A stretch of 64,000 bases of DNA. It comes from Rhodocyclaceae bacterium (GTDB lineage Bacteria > Pseudomonadota > Gammaproteobacteria > Burkholderiales > Rhodocyclaceae). Each line of letters begins with the position of its first letter. The first letter of the stretch is position 1. The position numbers were made by a program, and so were the translations under genes. A model generated the notes under the pieces. The model was given only the letters and a program-made list of their open reading frames with translations. It did not search any database and was not told where the DNA came from. Below, in pieces: positions 28,431-37,944 of this stretch. The stretch is taken from NCBI GenBank assembly GCA_004379165.1, contig NKXK01000029.1, positions 62,001-126,000 of the forward strand, given 5' to 3'.

Positions 28431-29063
28431 CTAAGATATAGCGAGTTCGGGATTGAGGCTGTAGGTTCCGGACAGGCTGCTTTGGCAGACCTTGTGAGTC
28501 TGTATCCTGGCCAGAACAACTGCGGCCGTAAAGTGCCCTTCGATTGGCAGCTTTTCAACATTGAGCGCGTATACGGTGAAAACGTAACGATGCACAATCT
28601 CATCGTTCCACGGCGGGCAGGGGCCGTCATAGCCATAGTAGTCGCCCCGCATGTCATTATCGCCGGCGAACCAGTCAGTGTAATTATTGATGCCTTGACG
28701 ACTGCCGTGCAGTGATTGCGGGCCAGGTTTGCCACGGGGGATGACGTCCTTGCTGAATTCGCCGGCAGCGATTTCGGTGATGGTCGGCGGCAGGTCGATC
28801 AGGACCCAATGGAAAAAATCGACGCGGGGTAGCGAGGCGGGGATGGTTTTGCCTTCTTGATTGACGTCATCGCCGACACTCGGGACGTCCGGATCATGGC
28901 AGGTGATGGCGAAGGATTTGGTGCCGGCAGGGATGTCGGACCAGGCAAGGTGAGGATTCAGGTTCTTGCCCAGGCAGACGTGGTGGTCGGCATGGGGAAT
29001 GCAGAAGGCGAAGTCGCCGGGAATGCGTTCGCCGTCGGCGAAGCTGTTGCTGATGAGTTTCAT
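28431..29063 (-). CDS. YbhB/YbcL family Raf kinase inhibitor-like (PEBP) protein
   Basis: The 210-residue protein has the phosphatidylethanolamine-binding fold. The anion-site motifs are visible: FAITCHDPDVP (about 50-60), the WVLIDLPP segment and the GYDGPCPPWNDEIVHRYVFTVYAL region (about 145-168). No signal peptide is evident, so it is probably cytoplasmic. Bacterial members have no firmly established role. GAGGAGA precedes the ATG. It lies 46 bp after murJ on the same strand. Confidence 0.9.
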   Translation of the reverse strand: MKLISNSFADGERIPGDFAFCIPHADHHVCLGKNLNPHLAWSDIPAGTKSFAITCHDPDVPSVGDDVNQEGKTIPASLPRVDFFHWVLIDLPPTITEIAAGEFSKDVIPRGKPGPQSLHGSRQGINNYTDWFAGDNDMRGDYYGYDGPCPPWNDEIVHRYVFTVYALNVEKLPIEGHFTAAVVLARIQTHKVCQSSLSGTYSLNPELAIS

Positions 29064-29109
29064 CGAAAGGTCTCCTCGTTATTGGCCCTTGCGGGCAGCA
29101 TGGTGTTCA

Positions 29110-30660
29110 TCAGGTACTGGCGCGACGCTTGAAGTCGCCCAGCCGAAAGCCGAGAAGCCACAGTGTAGCGAAATATGCGCTTGCGCCAAGGGGTACGAGC
29201 CACGCCAGATGCAAGCCGCGTTGAATCAGGTTGCCCTGCAGCCATTGTTGTTCGGTTCCCATCCCTACCCAGAGTGCACCACACATGACCAGCATGGCCA
29301 TTAGCAGCTTGAACATGAAGGCCGGCCAGCCGGGTTGCGGCTGAAATATCTGCAGCTGACGCAGCCCGTGATAGAGCATGCCGGCATTGAGGCATGCGGC
29401 GAGGCCGATGGAGAGTGCAAGGCCGGCGTGGCCGATCCAGCCGATGAAGGCGAGGTTCATTGCTTGCGTGGCAGCCAGTGAGATGAGCGCGATCTTGACT
29501 GGTGTGCGCACGTTCTGGCGGGCGTAGAAGCCGGGTGCCAGGACTTTGACCAGGATCAGCCCGGTCAGGCCGACGGCGTAGGCGACCAGCGCTTCACGGG
29601 TACGCAGGACATCATCAGCGGTGAAGGCGCCATGGAAAAAGAGCGTCGAGATCAGCGGCACGGCCAGGATGGCGAGGGCCAGCGCGGCGGGGGCGGCAAG
29701 CAAAAGCGTTAGGCGCAAACCCCAGTCGAGCAGTTTGGAATACTCCTGTGTATCGCCCTTGGCATGAGCGCGGGACAATGAGGGCAGCAGGATGGTGCCA
29801 AGCGCGGCGCCGAGCATACCGGACGGGAATTCCATCAGCCGGTCGGCGTAGTACAGCCAGGAGACGCTACCGGTCGTCAGGAAGGAGGCAAATATGGTGT
29901 TGATCAGCAAACTGATCTGCGACACCGAGACGCCAATCAAGGCGGGGCCCATGAGCAGGGCGATGCGGCGCACGCCGGGGTCGGCCCAGGCAGCGCGCCA
30001 GTTGAGTGTTGGACGCGGCAGCAGGCGCAGGCGGCGCAGCGCCGGTATCTGGATAGCCAATTGCAGCACGCCGCCGATGAAGACTGCCCAACCCAGCGCG
30101 AGGACCGGCGGATCGAAATAGGGCGTGGCAAAAAGCGCCATCGCGATGAAGCTGAGGTTGAGCAGCACCGGCGTGAAAGCCGGGAGCGCGAACCGGCTCC
30201 AGCTATTGAGGATACCGCCGGACAGCGCGACCAGCGACATGAAGAGGATGTAGGGGAAGGTGATGCGGGTCAGTTCGACGGTCAGTTCGAACTTGCCGGG
30301 ATTGGCGACAAACCCGGGTGCCGAGATCCAGACCAGAAAGGGGGCGGCGGCAACGCCGATGGCAGTGACAACAAACAGCGCGATCGAAAGTACCGTGGCC
30401 ACGTGATCGATCAGTGTGCGGGTGTCTTCCTCGCTGCGGCTATTTTTGTATTCACCGAGCATCGGAACAAAGGCCTGCGAAAAGGCGCCTTCGGCAAACA
30501 TCCGCCGCAGCAGGTTAGGCAGTTTGAAAGCGACGAAAAAGGCGTCGGTGGCGAGGCCGGCACCGAAGGCCCGGGCGATGACGAAATCGCGGACAAAACC
30601 GAGGATTCTGGAAAGCAGGGTCATACCGCTGACGGTGGCCAGCGCGCGAAGCAGATTCAT
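29110..30660 (-). CDS. murJ: Lipid II flippase MurJ
   Basis: MurJ flips lipid II across the inner membrane for peptidoglycan synthesis. The 516-residue protein has about fourteen hydrophobic segments. [35 protein letters not shown] is the family start, with the conserved Arg residues of the central cavity, and FVPMLGEY follows near 65. The length is normal. It is encoded divergently from tRNA-Thr, with the tRNA promoter lying just upstream of its start. Confidence 0.95.
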   Translation of the reverse strand: MNLLRALATVSGMTLLSRILGFVRDFVIARAFGAGLATDAFFVAFKLPNLLRRMFAEGAFSQAFVPMLGEYKNSRSEEDTRTLIDHVATVLSIALFVVTAIGVAAAPFLVWISAPGFVANPGKFELTVELTRITFPYILFMSLVALSGGILNSWSRFALPAFTPVLLNLSFIAMALFATPYFDPPVLALGWAVFIGGVLQLAIQIPALRRLRLLPRPTLNWRAAWADPGVRRIALLMGPALIGVSVSQISLLINTIFASFLTTGSVSWLYYADRLMEFPSGMLGAALGTILLPSLSRAHAKGDTQEYSKLLDWGLRLTLLLAAPAALALAILAVPLISTLFFHGAFTADDVLRTREALVAYAVGLTGLILVKVLAPGFYARQNVRTPVKIALISLAATQAMNLAFIGWIGHAGLALSIGLAACLNAGMLYHGLRQLQIFQPQPGWPAFMFKLLMAMLVMCGALWVGMGTEQQWLQGNLIQRGLHLAWLVPLGASAYFATLWLLGFRLGDFKRRAST

Positions 30661-30671
30661 GTCGGAAGGCG

Positions 30672-30701
30672 TTGCCTGAGGCGGAGCTGCAAAGCTATAA
30701 T
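30672..30701 (+). promoter_or_regulatory. Sigma-70 promoter for tRNA-Thr
   Basis: TTGCCT (30672-30677) and a perfect TATAAT (30696-30701) are separated by 18 bp. Transcription would begin near 30708, about 55 bp before the tRNA. Confidence 0.65.
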
Positions 30702-30762
30702 TCTACGCTCTGCTGTTGCAGTGCAGCGAATCGATGTCTATTTGATGCATTGCCGCGGAAGT

Positions 30763-30838
30763 GCCGGTGTAGCTCAGTTGGTAGAGCAGCGCATTCGTAA
30801 TGCGAAGGTCGTAGGTTCGACTCCTATCTCCGGCACCA
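30763..30838 (+). tRNA. thrW: tRNA-Thr (anticodon CGT)
   Basis: The 76-nt sequence folds as a complete cloverleaf: acceptor GCCGGTG with CTCCGGC, D-arm GCTC/GAGC with AGTTGGTA, anticodon loop TTCGTAA with CGT at positions 34-36, T-arm GTAGG-TTCGACT-CCTAT, and an encoded CCA end. From the D-arm to the T-arm it is very close to E. coli thrW. It decodes ACG. Confidence 0.97.
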
Positions 30839-30846
30839 ATTAAATC

Positions 30847-30878
30847 AAGGGCTTGCAGAGATGCTGGCCCTTTTTTTT
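30847..30878 (+). terminator. Intrinsic terminator after tRNA-Thr
   Basis: AAGGGC (30847-30852) pairs with GCCCTT at 30867-30872, with an inner GCA/TGC pairing, and merges into a run of eight T. It starts nine bases after the tRNA CCA end. Confidence 0.85.
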
Positions 30879-30919
30879 GGCCAAGGCCGCAGCGGGCCCT
30901 GCCGGGAGGTGGGAAGTCG

Positions 30920-31153
30920 ATGAAATATCTGATCTGGATTGCCGTGGCGGCAATCATCTGGTGGGTGTGGTCCAAGCGCAAGGCTGCTGCGCGGCGGCGG
31001 CAGCGTGATGATTCACCTCAGCCACGGGCGCCGGAGCGGATGGTGCGCTGCGCGAACTGCGGGGTCCATCTTCCCGAGAGCGATGCCGTGATCCATGGCG
31101 GCGATCATTACTGCTCGGCGGCACACCGCGATCAGGCAGTTTCACGCGACTGA
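30920..31153 (+). CDS. PP0621 family protein, small membrane-anchored zinc-ribbon-like
   Basis: The 77-residue protein has an N-terminal membrane helix (MKYLIWIAVAAIIWWVW), a very basic stretch, and a C-terminal CANCGVHLPESDA...HYCSAAH motif with three Cys and two His, suggesting a small metal site. It matches the conserved small family usually found next to pilS; its role is unknown. A GGAGG-like site precedes the ATG. The stop overlaps the pilS start (TGATG), so the two are coupled. Confidence 0.85.
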   Translation: MKYLIWIAVAAIIWWVWSKRKAAARRRQRDDSPQPRAPERMVRCANCGVHLPESDAVIHGGDHYCSAAHRDQAVSRD

Positions 31154-32763
31154 TGGTCGCCTGGCTTTCCACCGCCTGGGGGCCGAACTGGCGTTCGTTC
31201 CAGTACTTCAACGGCTACCGGCTGGTCATCGGGGTTTTCTTCCTGCTGGCATTGTTCCTTCCGAATGAGTGGAACGCCCACCTCAACCTGCAGGCTTCGC
31301 CCCGGCTTTTTGGCCTGAGTTTGGCGTATACCGCAGCAGTCCTCGGTGGTTTGCTGGTGTCCGGGCTTTGGCGTCATCGTTTCAATCTCCAGTTGTCGGT
31401 GCAGATGCTGGTCGACGTCGCGTTTGTCGCGCCGGTCATGTACTTCGCTGGCGGCGTCGCCAGCGGACTTGGCGTCATCCTGCTGGTGTCGCTGGCGGCG
31501 GCCAGTCTGGTCGGGCATGGCCGACTGGTTTTGCTCTATGCAGCGGTGGCGACGCTGGCGGTACTGGCGATGCAGGTCTATGGCATTTTTGCGAGCAATT
31601 TTGACGTTGCCGGCATCGTTCAAGCGGGTTTCATTTCTGCAGGTTTTTTCGCGACGGCTGTCCTAGCCCGCTTGCTCGGGCAACGGGTGATGTACAACGA
31701 GGAACTTGCGCGTAAGCGCGGCGAAGCGCTGGATAACCAGATTGTCATCAGTCGGCGGGTCGTCGAGCGGATGCAGGATGGCGTGTTGATCGTTGCCGCG
31801 GACGGCCGCGTGCTGCGCTCCAATCCTGGTGCACAGGCCATGCTCGGTATCCAACTCGATGGCGAGGTCGTCCTAGCGCAGCAGGTGCCGACGCTGGCGG
31901 CCGCGCTGGCGGTCTGGGAACGGCACGAGGGCGACGAGAGTTTTCGTTTTGCCGGCGCCGAGGGGGGGGATCTGGCAGCGCGCTTCGAGCGGACCAGTAG
32001 CTCGGATGGCGAGGTTCTCGTCTTTATCGAGGATCTCGCGCGGATTCAGGAGCGGGCGCAGGAATTGAAGCTTGCCTCGCTGGGGCGGCTGACCGCGAGC
32101 ATTGCGCATGAAATCCGCAACCCGCTGTCGGCCATTAGTCACGCGGGGGAGTTGTTGCGCGAGGAGCGGCGGGGCGAAATGCAGGATCGCCTGCTGCGTA
32201 TCCTCAATGACAACGTGCACCGGCTGGATCGCATCGTCCGCGATGTGCTCGAACTTGGCCGTCAGCAACGTGCCCAGCCGGAGCCGCTAAATCTAGACGA
32301 TTTTTGTCGGCAGTTCATCGAGCATCTGTTCCTGGCTGAAAACTTACCCGCCGGGGTGCTGGCCTACCACGGCGTGGCGGGGGCGGTGATGTGCTTTGAC
32401 CGCACCCACCTTGAACGCATTCTCTGGAACCTCGCCAGTAACGCCTTGCGTCACAGCTCCCGTAATCAGGGGGCGGTAACCATTGCAGTGGTCGAGTCGG
32501 CGCAAATTGGCAGGGTAGAATTGCATATGTCCGATGATGGCCCCGGGGTGCTGGAGAATGTTCGGGCGCAGGTCTTCGAGCCATTCTTCACTACGCATAC
32601 GCAAGGTACGGGGTTGGGTTTGTTCATCGCGCGGGAGCTGTGTGCAGCGAATGGTGCCGGACTGGAGTTGTTGCCCGAGGCTGGCGGGGCGCATTTTGTA
32701 ATTACAGGGAGAAGCGAACCGTGTCCGTTGTCAGAAGCGAACGCCGCCCACTTGGCGAACTGA
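31153..32763 (+). CDS. pilS: Type IV pilus sensor histidine kinase PilS
   Basis: PilS is the kinase that phosphorylates PilR to control pilin transcription. The 536 residues comprise six N-terminal membrane helices (about 20-180), a cytoplasmic PAS-like domain (about 200-300), a DHp domain with the phospho-His in ASIAHEIRNPLSAISHAGELL (near 318), and a catalytic domain with NLASNALRHS, SDDGPGV and TGLGLFIARELC. All kinase boxes are intact. The 3' end overlaps the pilR start region by about 40 bp in another frame. Confidence 0.94.
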   Translation: MVAWLSTAWGPNWRSFQYFNGYRLVIGVFFLLALFLPNEWNAHLNLQASPRLFGLSLAYTAAVLGGLLVSGLWRHRFNLQLSVQMLVDVAFVAPVMYFAGGVASGLGVILLVSLAAASLVGHGRLVLLYAAVATLAVLAMQVYGIFASNFDVAGIVQAGFISAGFFATAVLARLLGQRVMYNEELARKRGEALDNQIVISRRVVERMQDGVLIVAADGRVLRSNPGAQAMLGIQLDGEVVLAQQVPTLAAALAVWERHEGDESFRFAGAEGGDLAARFERTSSSDGEVLVFIEDLARIQERAQELKLASLGRLTASIAHEIRNPLSAISHAGELLREERRGEMQDRLLRILNDNVHRLDRIVRDVLELGRQQRAQPEPLNLDDFCRQFIEHLFLAENLPAGVLAYHGVAGAVMCFDRTHLERILWNLASNALRHSSRNQGAVTIAVVESAQIGRVELHMSDDGPGVLENVRAQVFEPFFTTHTQGTGLGLFIARELCAANGAGLELLPEAGGAHFVITGRSEPCPLSEANAAHLAN

Positions 32764-34073
32764 ACCGGGTACTCGTCATTGACGACGAGTCCGATATCCG
32801 TGAGCTGATCGACCTGACCTTGTCGCGCATGGGGTTGGCGGCCACGTGCGCCGGTTCGCTGGCCGAAGCCCGTGCAGCGCTTTCAGCCGAGCGCTTCCAG
32901 CTCTGCCTGACCGATATGCGGTTGCCGGATGGCGAGGGGCTGGACATCGTCCGCTACATCAACGAGCACCATCCGCAGATCCCGGTGGCGGTGATTACCG
33001 CGTTTGGTAGTGCCGATAATGCGGTCGCCGCCCTGAAGGCCGGTGCCTTTGATTACCTGGCCAAACCGGTTGGGCTGGATCAACTGCGGACACTGGTCAA
33101 ATCGGCCTTGCGATTGCCGGATGCAGACAACCGTGCCGAGGATTCGTCCGGTTTGATTGGCGACTCTGTGGCCATGCAGCAGGTGCGGGCGATGATCGAC
33201 AAGCTCGCCCGCAGTCAGGCACCGGTTTATATCTCCGGCGAATCGGGTAGTGGCAAGGAGTTGGCGGCGCGTCTGGTGCATCAGCGCTGTGCGCGGGCTG
33301 CGAATGCATTTGTGCCGGTGAATTGTGGTGCTATTCCGGAAAACCTCATGGAAAGCGAGTTTTTCGGCTATCGTAGGGGGGCTTTCACCGGCGCGGATAG
33401 CGAGCGTGAGGGTTTCTTTCAGGCGGCGAGCGGTGGCACGCTGTTTCTCGACGAGGTCGCCGATCTGCCGCTGGCCATGCAGGTGAAACTGTTGCGGGCG
33501 ATACAGGAAAAGCGCGTACGCAAGGTCGGTAGCGTTACCGAAGACCCGGTCGACGTGCGCATCATTTGCGCTACCCATCGCAATCTGCGGGAGTGTGTCG
33601 ACAATGGCGCTTTCCGTCAGGATCTCTATTACCGGCTCAATGTGATTGAACTGCGTATGCCTCCGCTGCGCGAACGGGTCGAGGACATTGAGCCCTTGGT
33701 TGCGGCCGTGCTCGCGCGCCTGTTCGGAGATACGCCGCCGCGTCTGAGTGCCGCCGCGATCAAGGCCTTGCAGCAGTACGCGTTTCCCGGTAATGTCCGC
33801 GAACTCGAGAACATACTCGAACGGGCGACAGCGCTCTGCTCCGGTGATGTCATCGAAGCCGAAGATCTGCATCTTGAACCGGAAGAGATGGGTGGTGTCG
33901 AGAGTGCAGGCCGCGGCAGCGAGACGCTGGACGACTACCTGAACCGGATCGAGCGTCAGGCGATACTCGAAGCCCTTCAGAAAACCGACGGCAACCGGAC
34001 AGCCGCGGCACGCCTGCTGGGGGTTACGTTCCGTTCGATGCGCTACCGTCTCGAACGTCTCGGTATCGAATGA
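32721..34073 (+). CDS. pilR: Sigma-54-dependent response regulator PilR
   Basis: PilR activates sigma-54 transcription of pilA. From GTG 32721 (GGGAGAAG upstream) it has 450 residues. The receiver domain has the phospho-Asp in LTDMRLPDGEG and Lys in DYLAKPVG. The AAA+ domain (about 145-375) has Walker A GESGSGKE, the sigma-54 contact loop GAFTGA and FLDEVADLPL. A Fis-type helix-turn-helix ends the protein (ILEALQKTDGNRTAAARLLGV). Its likely target promoter is at 27741-27756. Confidence 0.95.
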   Translation: MSVVRSERRPLGELNRVLVIDDESDIRELIDLTLSRMGLAATCAGSLAEARAALSAERFQLCLTDMRLPDGEGLDIVRYINEHHPQIPVAVITAFGSADNAVAALKAGAFDYLAKPVGLDQLRTLVKSALRLPDADNRAEDSSGLIGDSVAMQQVRAMIDKLARSQAPVYISGESGSGKELAARLVHQRCARAANAFVPVNCGAIPENLMESEFFGYRRGAFTGADSEREGFFQAASGGTLFLDEVADLPLAMQVKLLRAIQEKRVRKVGSVTEDPVDVRIICATHRNLRECVDNGAFRQDLYYRLNVIELRMPPLRERVEDIEPLVAAVLARLFGDTPPRLSAAAIKALQQYAFPGNVRELENILERATALCSGDVIEAEDLHLEPEEMGGVESAGRGSETLDDYLNRIERQAILEALQKTDGNRTAAARLLGVTFRSMRYRLERLGIE

Positions 34074-34633
34074 CTGCCTGGACCACGGAGGGCTGGCTGA
34101 ACGGCGCCGAGTGGTTGCCGTCGCCCAATTTCGGGCCGCGTCCAGCAGGCGCCGAAGTTACGCTGGCAGTTATTCACAACATCAGCTTGCCGCCCGGACA
34201 GTTTTCCGGATACTTTGTTGAGGATTTTTTTCTCAACCAACTCGATGCTGCGGTCGACCCATATTTTTCAATAATTTCGGGATTGCAGGTTTCATCGCAT
34301 TTTTATATCCGGCGCGATGGTCGGCTTGTCCAGTTCGTTTCGGTTGACGATCGTGCGTGGCACGCCGGGCAGTCCAGTTGGTGCGGGCGGGACAACTGCA
34401 ACGACTGGTCGGTGGGCATCGAGCTTGAAGGCACGGACAACCTGCCATTTGCCCCTGAGCAATACGCGACGCTTTGGCAGGTGCTCGCTGCATTGCGCCA
34501 GCGATATACCTTGACCAGCGTTGCGGGCCATAGCGATATCGCGCCTGGACGCAAAACTGATCCGGGCATAGGCTTCGACTGGGCGGCGGTGGCGGCCCAC
34601 TTTCCGGATCTCGCGCTGCCCGGCCCGGGCTAG
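34070..34633 (+). CDS. ampD: 1,6-anhydro-N-acetylmuramyl-L-alanine amidase AmpD
   Basis: AmpD is the cytoplasmic zinc amidase of peptidoglycan recycling that cleaves anhydromuropeptides. The 187-residue length is normal. Zinc and catalytic residues are in VIHNISLPPG (His), SSHFYIRRDG and AGHSDIAPGRKTDPG (His and Asp). The start overlaps the pilR stop (ATGA). Loss of AmpD in other bacteria induces AmpC beta-lactamase; no ampR or ampC is seen here. A degenerate dispersed element lies inside at 34248-34281. Confidence 0.94.
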   Translation: MTAWTTEGWLNGAEWLPSPNFGPRPAGAEVTLAVIHNISLPPGQFSGYFVEDFFLNQLDAAVDPYFSIISGLQVSSHFYIRRDGRLVQFVSVDDRAWHAGQSSWCGRDNCNDWSVGIELEGTDNLPFAPEQYATLWQVLAALRQRYTLTSVAGHSDIAPGRKTDPGIGFDWAAVAAHFPDLALPGPG

Positions 34634-35790
34634 CGTCCGAGGTAGCGGCGTAAGCGCGCCACCGCCTCGGCCAGGCGGTCAAGATTGGTGGTGTACGCAA
34701 AGCGAATGTGCCGTTCCGGCGCATTGCTGCCAAAATCCAACCCGGGTGTCGCAGCAATGCCGGCTTGCTCCAGCAGTTCGCGGGCAAACGTGAAGCTGTC
34801 TGCCGTCAAGGCGGAGCAGTCGCAATACAGATAGAACGCCCCTTCAGGCCGGGCCGTCACCTTGAGGCCGATCGCTTCCAGTGCCGGAGCCAGAAAATCC
34901 CGCCGGCGGCGGAATTCGGCGCGCCGCTCTTCCAGCAGGGCGATGGTTTCCGGCAGAAAAGCGGCGAGCGCGGCATATTGGGCAGGGGCTGATGGGCAGA
35001 GCGTGAGGTTCTGCGCCAGCTTTTCGACGTCGCGGACATAGGCTTCGGGAATGATCATCCAGCCCAGCCGCCAGCCGGTCATCTGGAAATACTTCGAGAA
35101 ACTGTTGATGATCCAGATATCGTCGCCGGCCGCGCATGCGGTCGGCGCATCGCATTCGTAGGTCAGGCCGTGGTAGATCTCGTCGACCAGGAAATGGCCG
35201 TGACGCGCGCGGCAGATATTGGCAAGGGCGTTGATTTCCGGCAGCGACAGCAGCGTTCCGGTCGGGTTGGCTGGTGAGGCAACGAGCAGCCCACTCGTCT
35301 TGGTTGTCCAGGCCGCAGCAACCTGTTCCGGAGTTGGCTGGAAGTTGCTCCGTTCATCCACCGGCAGACTGACCGGGACGCCTTCGTAAGTGCGCAGGAT
35401 GTGCCGGTTGCACGGGTAGCCCGGGTCGGCCAGCAGCCACTCGCGGTCAGGGTCGGTCAGGCAGGCGAAAGCGAGGTTGAGGGCGCCGGAGGCGCCATTG
35501 GTGACCGCGATGCGGCTGGCAGGCACCGCTACGCCATAACGCTGGCGATAAAATGCCGAGATGGCCTCGCGCAATTCTGGCAACCCGAGCGCCTGAGTGT
35601 AGAGGGTTTTTTGCCCATTTATGGCGTTCACCGCAGCAGCGGCGATGGCCGGCGGCGTCGGGAAGTCCGGCTCGCCCACCTCCATATGGATGATGTCGCG
35701 GCCTACGGCTTCAAGCTGGCGGGCTCGGGTTAGCAGTTCGACGACGTGAAAGGGCGCGATGTCGGCAAGACGGGCGGCAGAGGGCAGCAT
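34630..35790 (-). CDS. Class I/II pyridoxal phosphate-dependent aminotransferase
   Basis: The PLP enzyme of fold type I has 386 residues from ATG 35790, which has TTTGGAG seven bases upstream. HMEVGEPDFPTPPAI is the substrate-loop signature, ASPANPTGTLL the cofactor loop, and INSFSKYFQMTGWRLGW holds the Schiff-base lysine. Substrate specificity (aspartate, aromatic or alanine/valine type) is not decided by the sequence. The pckG terminator ends 14 bp before its start codon, so its own promoter must overlap the hairpin or it depends on readthrough. Confidence 0.9.
   Translation of the reverse strand: MLPSAARLADIAPFHVVELLTRARQLEAVGRDIIHMEVGEPDFPTPPAIAAAAVNAINGQKTLYTQALGLPELREAISAFYRQRYGVAVPASRIAVTNGASGALNLAFACLTDPDREWLLADPGYPCNRHILRTYEGVPVSLPVDERSNFQPTPEQVAAAWTTKTSGLLVASPANPTGTLLSLPEINALANICRARHGHFLVDEIYHGLTYECDAPTACAAGDDIWIINSFSKYFQMTGWRLGWMIIPEAYVRDVEKLAQNLTLCPSAPAQYAALAAFLPETIALLEERRAEFRRRRDFLAPALEAIGLKVTARPEGAFYLYCDCSALTADSFTFARELLEQAGIAATPGLDFGSNAPERHIRFAYTTNLDRLAEAVARLRRYLGR
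35604..35636 (-). repeat. Dispersed CTGCGGTSAAC element within the aminotransferase gene
   Basis: On the minus strand the core CTGCGGTGAAC (35636-35626) is followed by ATAAA and then AAAAAACC. It is in frame with the aminotransferase and reads AAVNAINGQKT, a region of ordinary family sequence, so this copy could be coincidental. Confidence 0.45.
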
Positions 35791-35803
35791 GCGTGACTCC
35801 AAA

Positions 35804-35830
35804 GTAAAACGGCCACCCGCAGGTGGCCGT
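35804..35830 (-). terminator. Intrinsic terminator after pckG
   Basis: Reading the minus strand, ACGGCCACC (35830-35822) pairs perfectly with GGTGGCCGT (35817-35809) over a four-base loop, followed by TTTTAC. It lies 22 bp after the pckG stop. Its U-tract runs directly into the ribosome site of the aminotransferase gene. Confidence 0.85.
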
Positions 35831-35851
35831 TGATTCGGGCTCAGGGCCGGA

Positions 35852-37696
35852 TTATGCCGCGTCCTTGAAGATACCCATTTCGAACAGTTCGCGCTTGAGC
35901 ACAAGTTCGCGCGGCATCTTCTCGCCCATCTTGTCGAACCACTCCTTGTGGCCGGCGAGTTCGGACTTCCAGGCATCGGCGTCGATGGTGGTCAGGGCTT
36001 CGAAATCAGCCTTGTTGATTTCCAGACCGTTCCAGTCAATGTCCTCGAACTTCGGCATCCAGCCAAGCACGGTTTCCTTGGCGGCCACGGTGCCCTTGCA
36101 ACGCTGGACGATCCACTTCAGAACGCGCATGTTGTCGCCGAAACCAGGCCACATGAAGTTGCCATCGGCATCCATGCGGAACCAGTTGACGCAGAAGATC
36201 TTCGGCGTGGCATCGACGGTCTTGCCCATGCGCAGCCAATGGTTGAAGTAGTCGCCCATGTGGTAGCCGCAGAAGGGCAGCATGGCGAACGGGTCGCGGC
36301 GGACAACACCCTGCTGACCGAAGGCGGCAGCGGTGGTTTCGGAGCCGAGGGTGGCAGCCATGTAGACACCGTAGTTCCAGTTGAAAGCCTGATAAACCAG
36401 CGGCACGGTGGTAGCGCGACGGCCGCCGAAGATGAAGGCGGAAATCGGCACGCCAGCCGGATCTTCCCAGGCGGCATCGACGGACGGGCACTGGCTGGCC
36501 GGGGCGGTGAAGCGGGAGTTGGCGTGGGCGGCCTTGCGACCGTTCTTGCCGTCTTCCGGCGTCCAGTCCTTGCCCTGCCAGTCGATCAGGTGATCCGGCG
36601 CCTGCTTGGTCAGGCCTTCCCACCACACATCGCCATCGTCGGTCAGCGCGACATTGGTGAAGATGATGTTTTCCTTGAGGGTGGCCAGGGCGTTGTAGTT
36701 GGTCTTTTCGGAGGTGCCCGGGGCGACGCCGAAGAAGCCGGCTTCCGGGTTGATCGCGTAGAAGCGGGTGACGCCGTCGGCATCGACGCGCGGCTTGATC
36801 CAGGCGATGTCGTCGCCGATGGTGGTGATCTTCCAGCCGTCGAGGGTCTTTGGCGGGATCAGCATGGCGAAGTTGGTCTTGCCGCAGGCCGACGGGAAGG
36901 CGGCAGCGACGTAGGTCTTTTCACCTTCCGGCGATTCGACGCCGAGGATGAGCATGTGTTCGGCCAGCCAACCCTGGTCGCGGGCCATGGTCGAGGCGAT
37001 GCGCAGCGCGAAGCACTTCTTGCCGAGCAGTGCGTTGCCGCCGTAGCCGGAACCATAGGACCAGATTTCGCGGGTTTCCGGGTAGTGAACGATGTACTTG
37101 ACGGTCGGGTTGCACGGCCACTTGACGTCGGCCTGGCCGGCTTCGAGCGGGGCGCCGACGGTGTGCACGCACGGCACGAACTCGCCATTGGTGCCGAGAA
37201 CGTCATGGACGGCCTTGCCCATGCGGGTCATGGTGCGCATGTTGACGACAACATACGGCGAATCGGAAATCTCGACACCGATATGGGCGATCGGTGAGCC
37301 GAGCGGACCCATCGAGAACGGGATAACGTACATGGTGCGACCCTTCATGCAGCCCTTGAACAGGCCGTTGAGGGTTTCGCGCATCTTGGCAGGCTCTTCC
37401 CAGTTATTGGTCGGGCCGGCGTCTTCCTTGTTTTGCGAGCAGATGTAGGTACGATCTTCGACACGGGCAACGTCGGAAGGATCGGAGAAAGCGAGGTAGG
37501 AGTTCGGACGCTTGGCTTCGTTGAGCTTGATCAGCGTGCCGGCCTTGACCATTTCACCGCAGAGGCGGTCATACTCTTCCTGAGTGCCGTCTGCCCAGAC
37601 GATGCGGTCCGGGGTGGTCAGTGCAGCAATCTCGGCGACCCATTTTTTCAAGCCTTCATGTTTGACGTAGTCAGGCGCGTTCAGCGGTGCGGTCAT
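35852..37696 (-). CDS. pckG: Phosphoenolpyruvate carboxykinase (GTP)
   Basis: The GTP-dependent enzyme converts oxaloacetate to PEP in gluconeogenesis. The 614-residue length is normal for the GTP class. [15 protein letters not shown] is the kinase-1a P-loop with the hyper-reactive Cys, and [10 protein letters not shown] is the metal-binding motif. [24 protein letters not shown] and FCVNWFRMD are further family signatures. It is encoded divergently from maeB across 248 bp, pairing two enzymes at the PEP-pyruvate-oxaloacetate node. Confidence 0.97.
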   Translation of the reverse strand: MTAPLNAPDYVKHEGLKKWVAEIAALTTPDRIVWADGTQEEYDRLCGEMVKAGTLIKLNEAKRPNSYLAFSDPSDVARVEDRTYICSQNKEDAGPTNNWEEPAKMRETLNGLFKGCMKGRTMYVIPFSMGPLGSPIAHIGVEISDSPYVVVNMRTMTRMGKAVHDVLGTNGEFVPCVHTVGAPLEAGQADVKWPCNPTVKYIVHYPETREIWSYGSGYGGNALLGKKCFALRIASTMARDQGWLAEHMLILGVESPEGEKTYVAAAFPSACGKTNFAMLIPPKTLDGWKITTIGDDIAWIKPRVDADGVTRFYAINPEAGFFGVAPGTSEKTNYNALATLKENIIFTNVALTDDGDVWWEGLTKQAPDHLIDWQGKDWTPEDGKNGRKAAHANSRFTAPASQCPSVDAAWEDPAGVPISAFIFGGRRATTVPLVYQAFNWNYGVYMAATLGSETTAAAFGQQGVVRRDPFAMLPFCGYHMGDYFNHWLRMGKTVDATPKIFCVNWFRMDADGNFMWPGFGDNMRVLKWIVQRCKGTVAAKETVLGWMPKFEDIDWNGLEINKADFEALTTIDADAWKSELAGHKEWFDKMGEKMPRELVLKRELFEMGIFKDAA

Positions 37697-37839
37697 GGCG
37701 ATGTGTCTCTCTCTAAGTTACTGAAATAGCAAAGGTTTCACGCCAGTCGCCGGGAGCTGCCACCAAGACTGAAAGCGGCTGAAGGCCGTCGGCTGGGAAG
37801 CCCGTAATTATGCACGAAATTAGGGTAAACATCCACTTG

Positions 37840-37857
37840 ACGTAACATGGGTTACGT
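37840..37857. promoter_or_regulatory. 18-bp inverted repeat between divergent pckG and maeB
   Basis: ACGTAAC, four bases, then GTTACGT form a perfect 7-bp dyad. It overlaps TTGACG (37837-37842), a possible -35 toward maeB. It lies 88 bp from the maeB start and 144 bp from the pckG start, a good position for an operator controlling both. A second, weaker dyad (CGCAAT/ATTGCG) lies at 37902-37918. The cognate regulator is unknown. Confidence 0.5.
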
Positions 37858-37944
37858 ATATTCCGAAGGTTGGGAGTGAAAAATTTCATGGTAGGATGTG
37901 CCGCAATCTGAAATTGCGTTTCACGATATAAAACGGAGGAAGAC

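Noticed and set aside
35948..37297. Long plus-strand frame antisense to pckG
   Set aside because: It mirrors the codon pattern of a high-GC gene, has no recognisable family and no ribosome site. Similar shadows lie opposite maeB, sucD and SulP.
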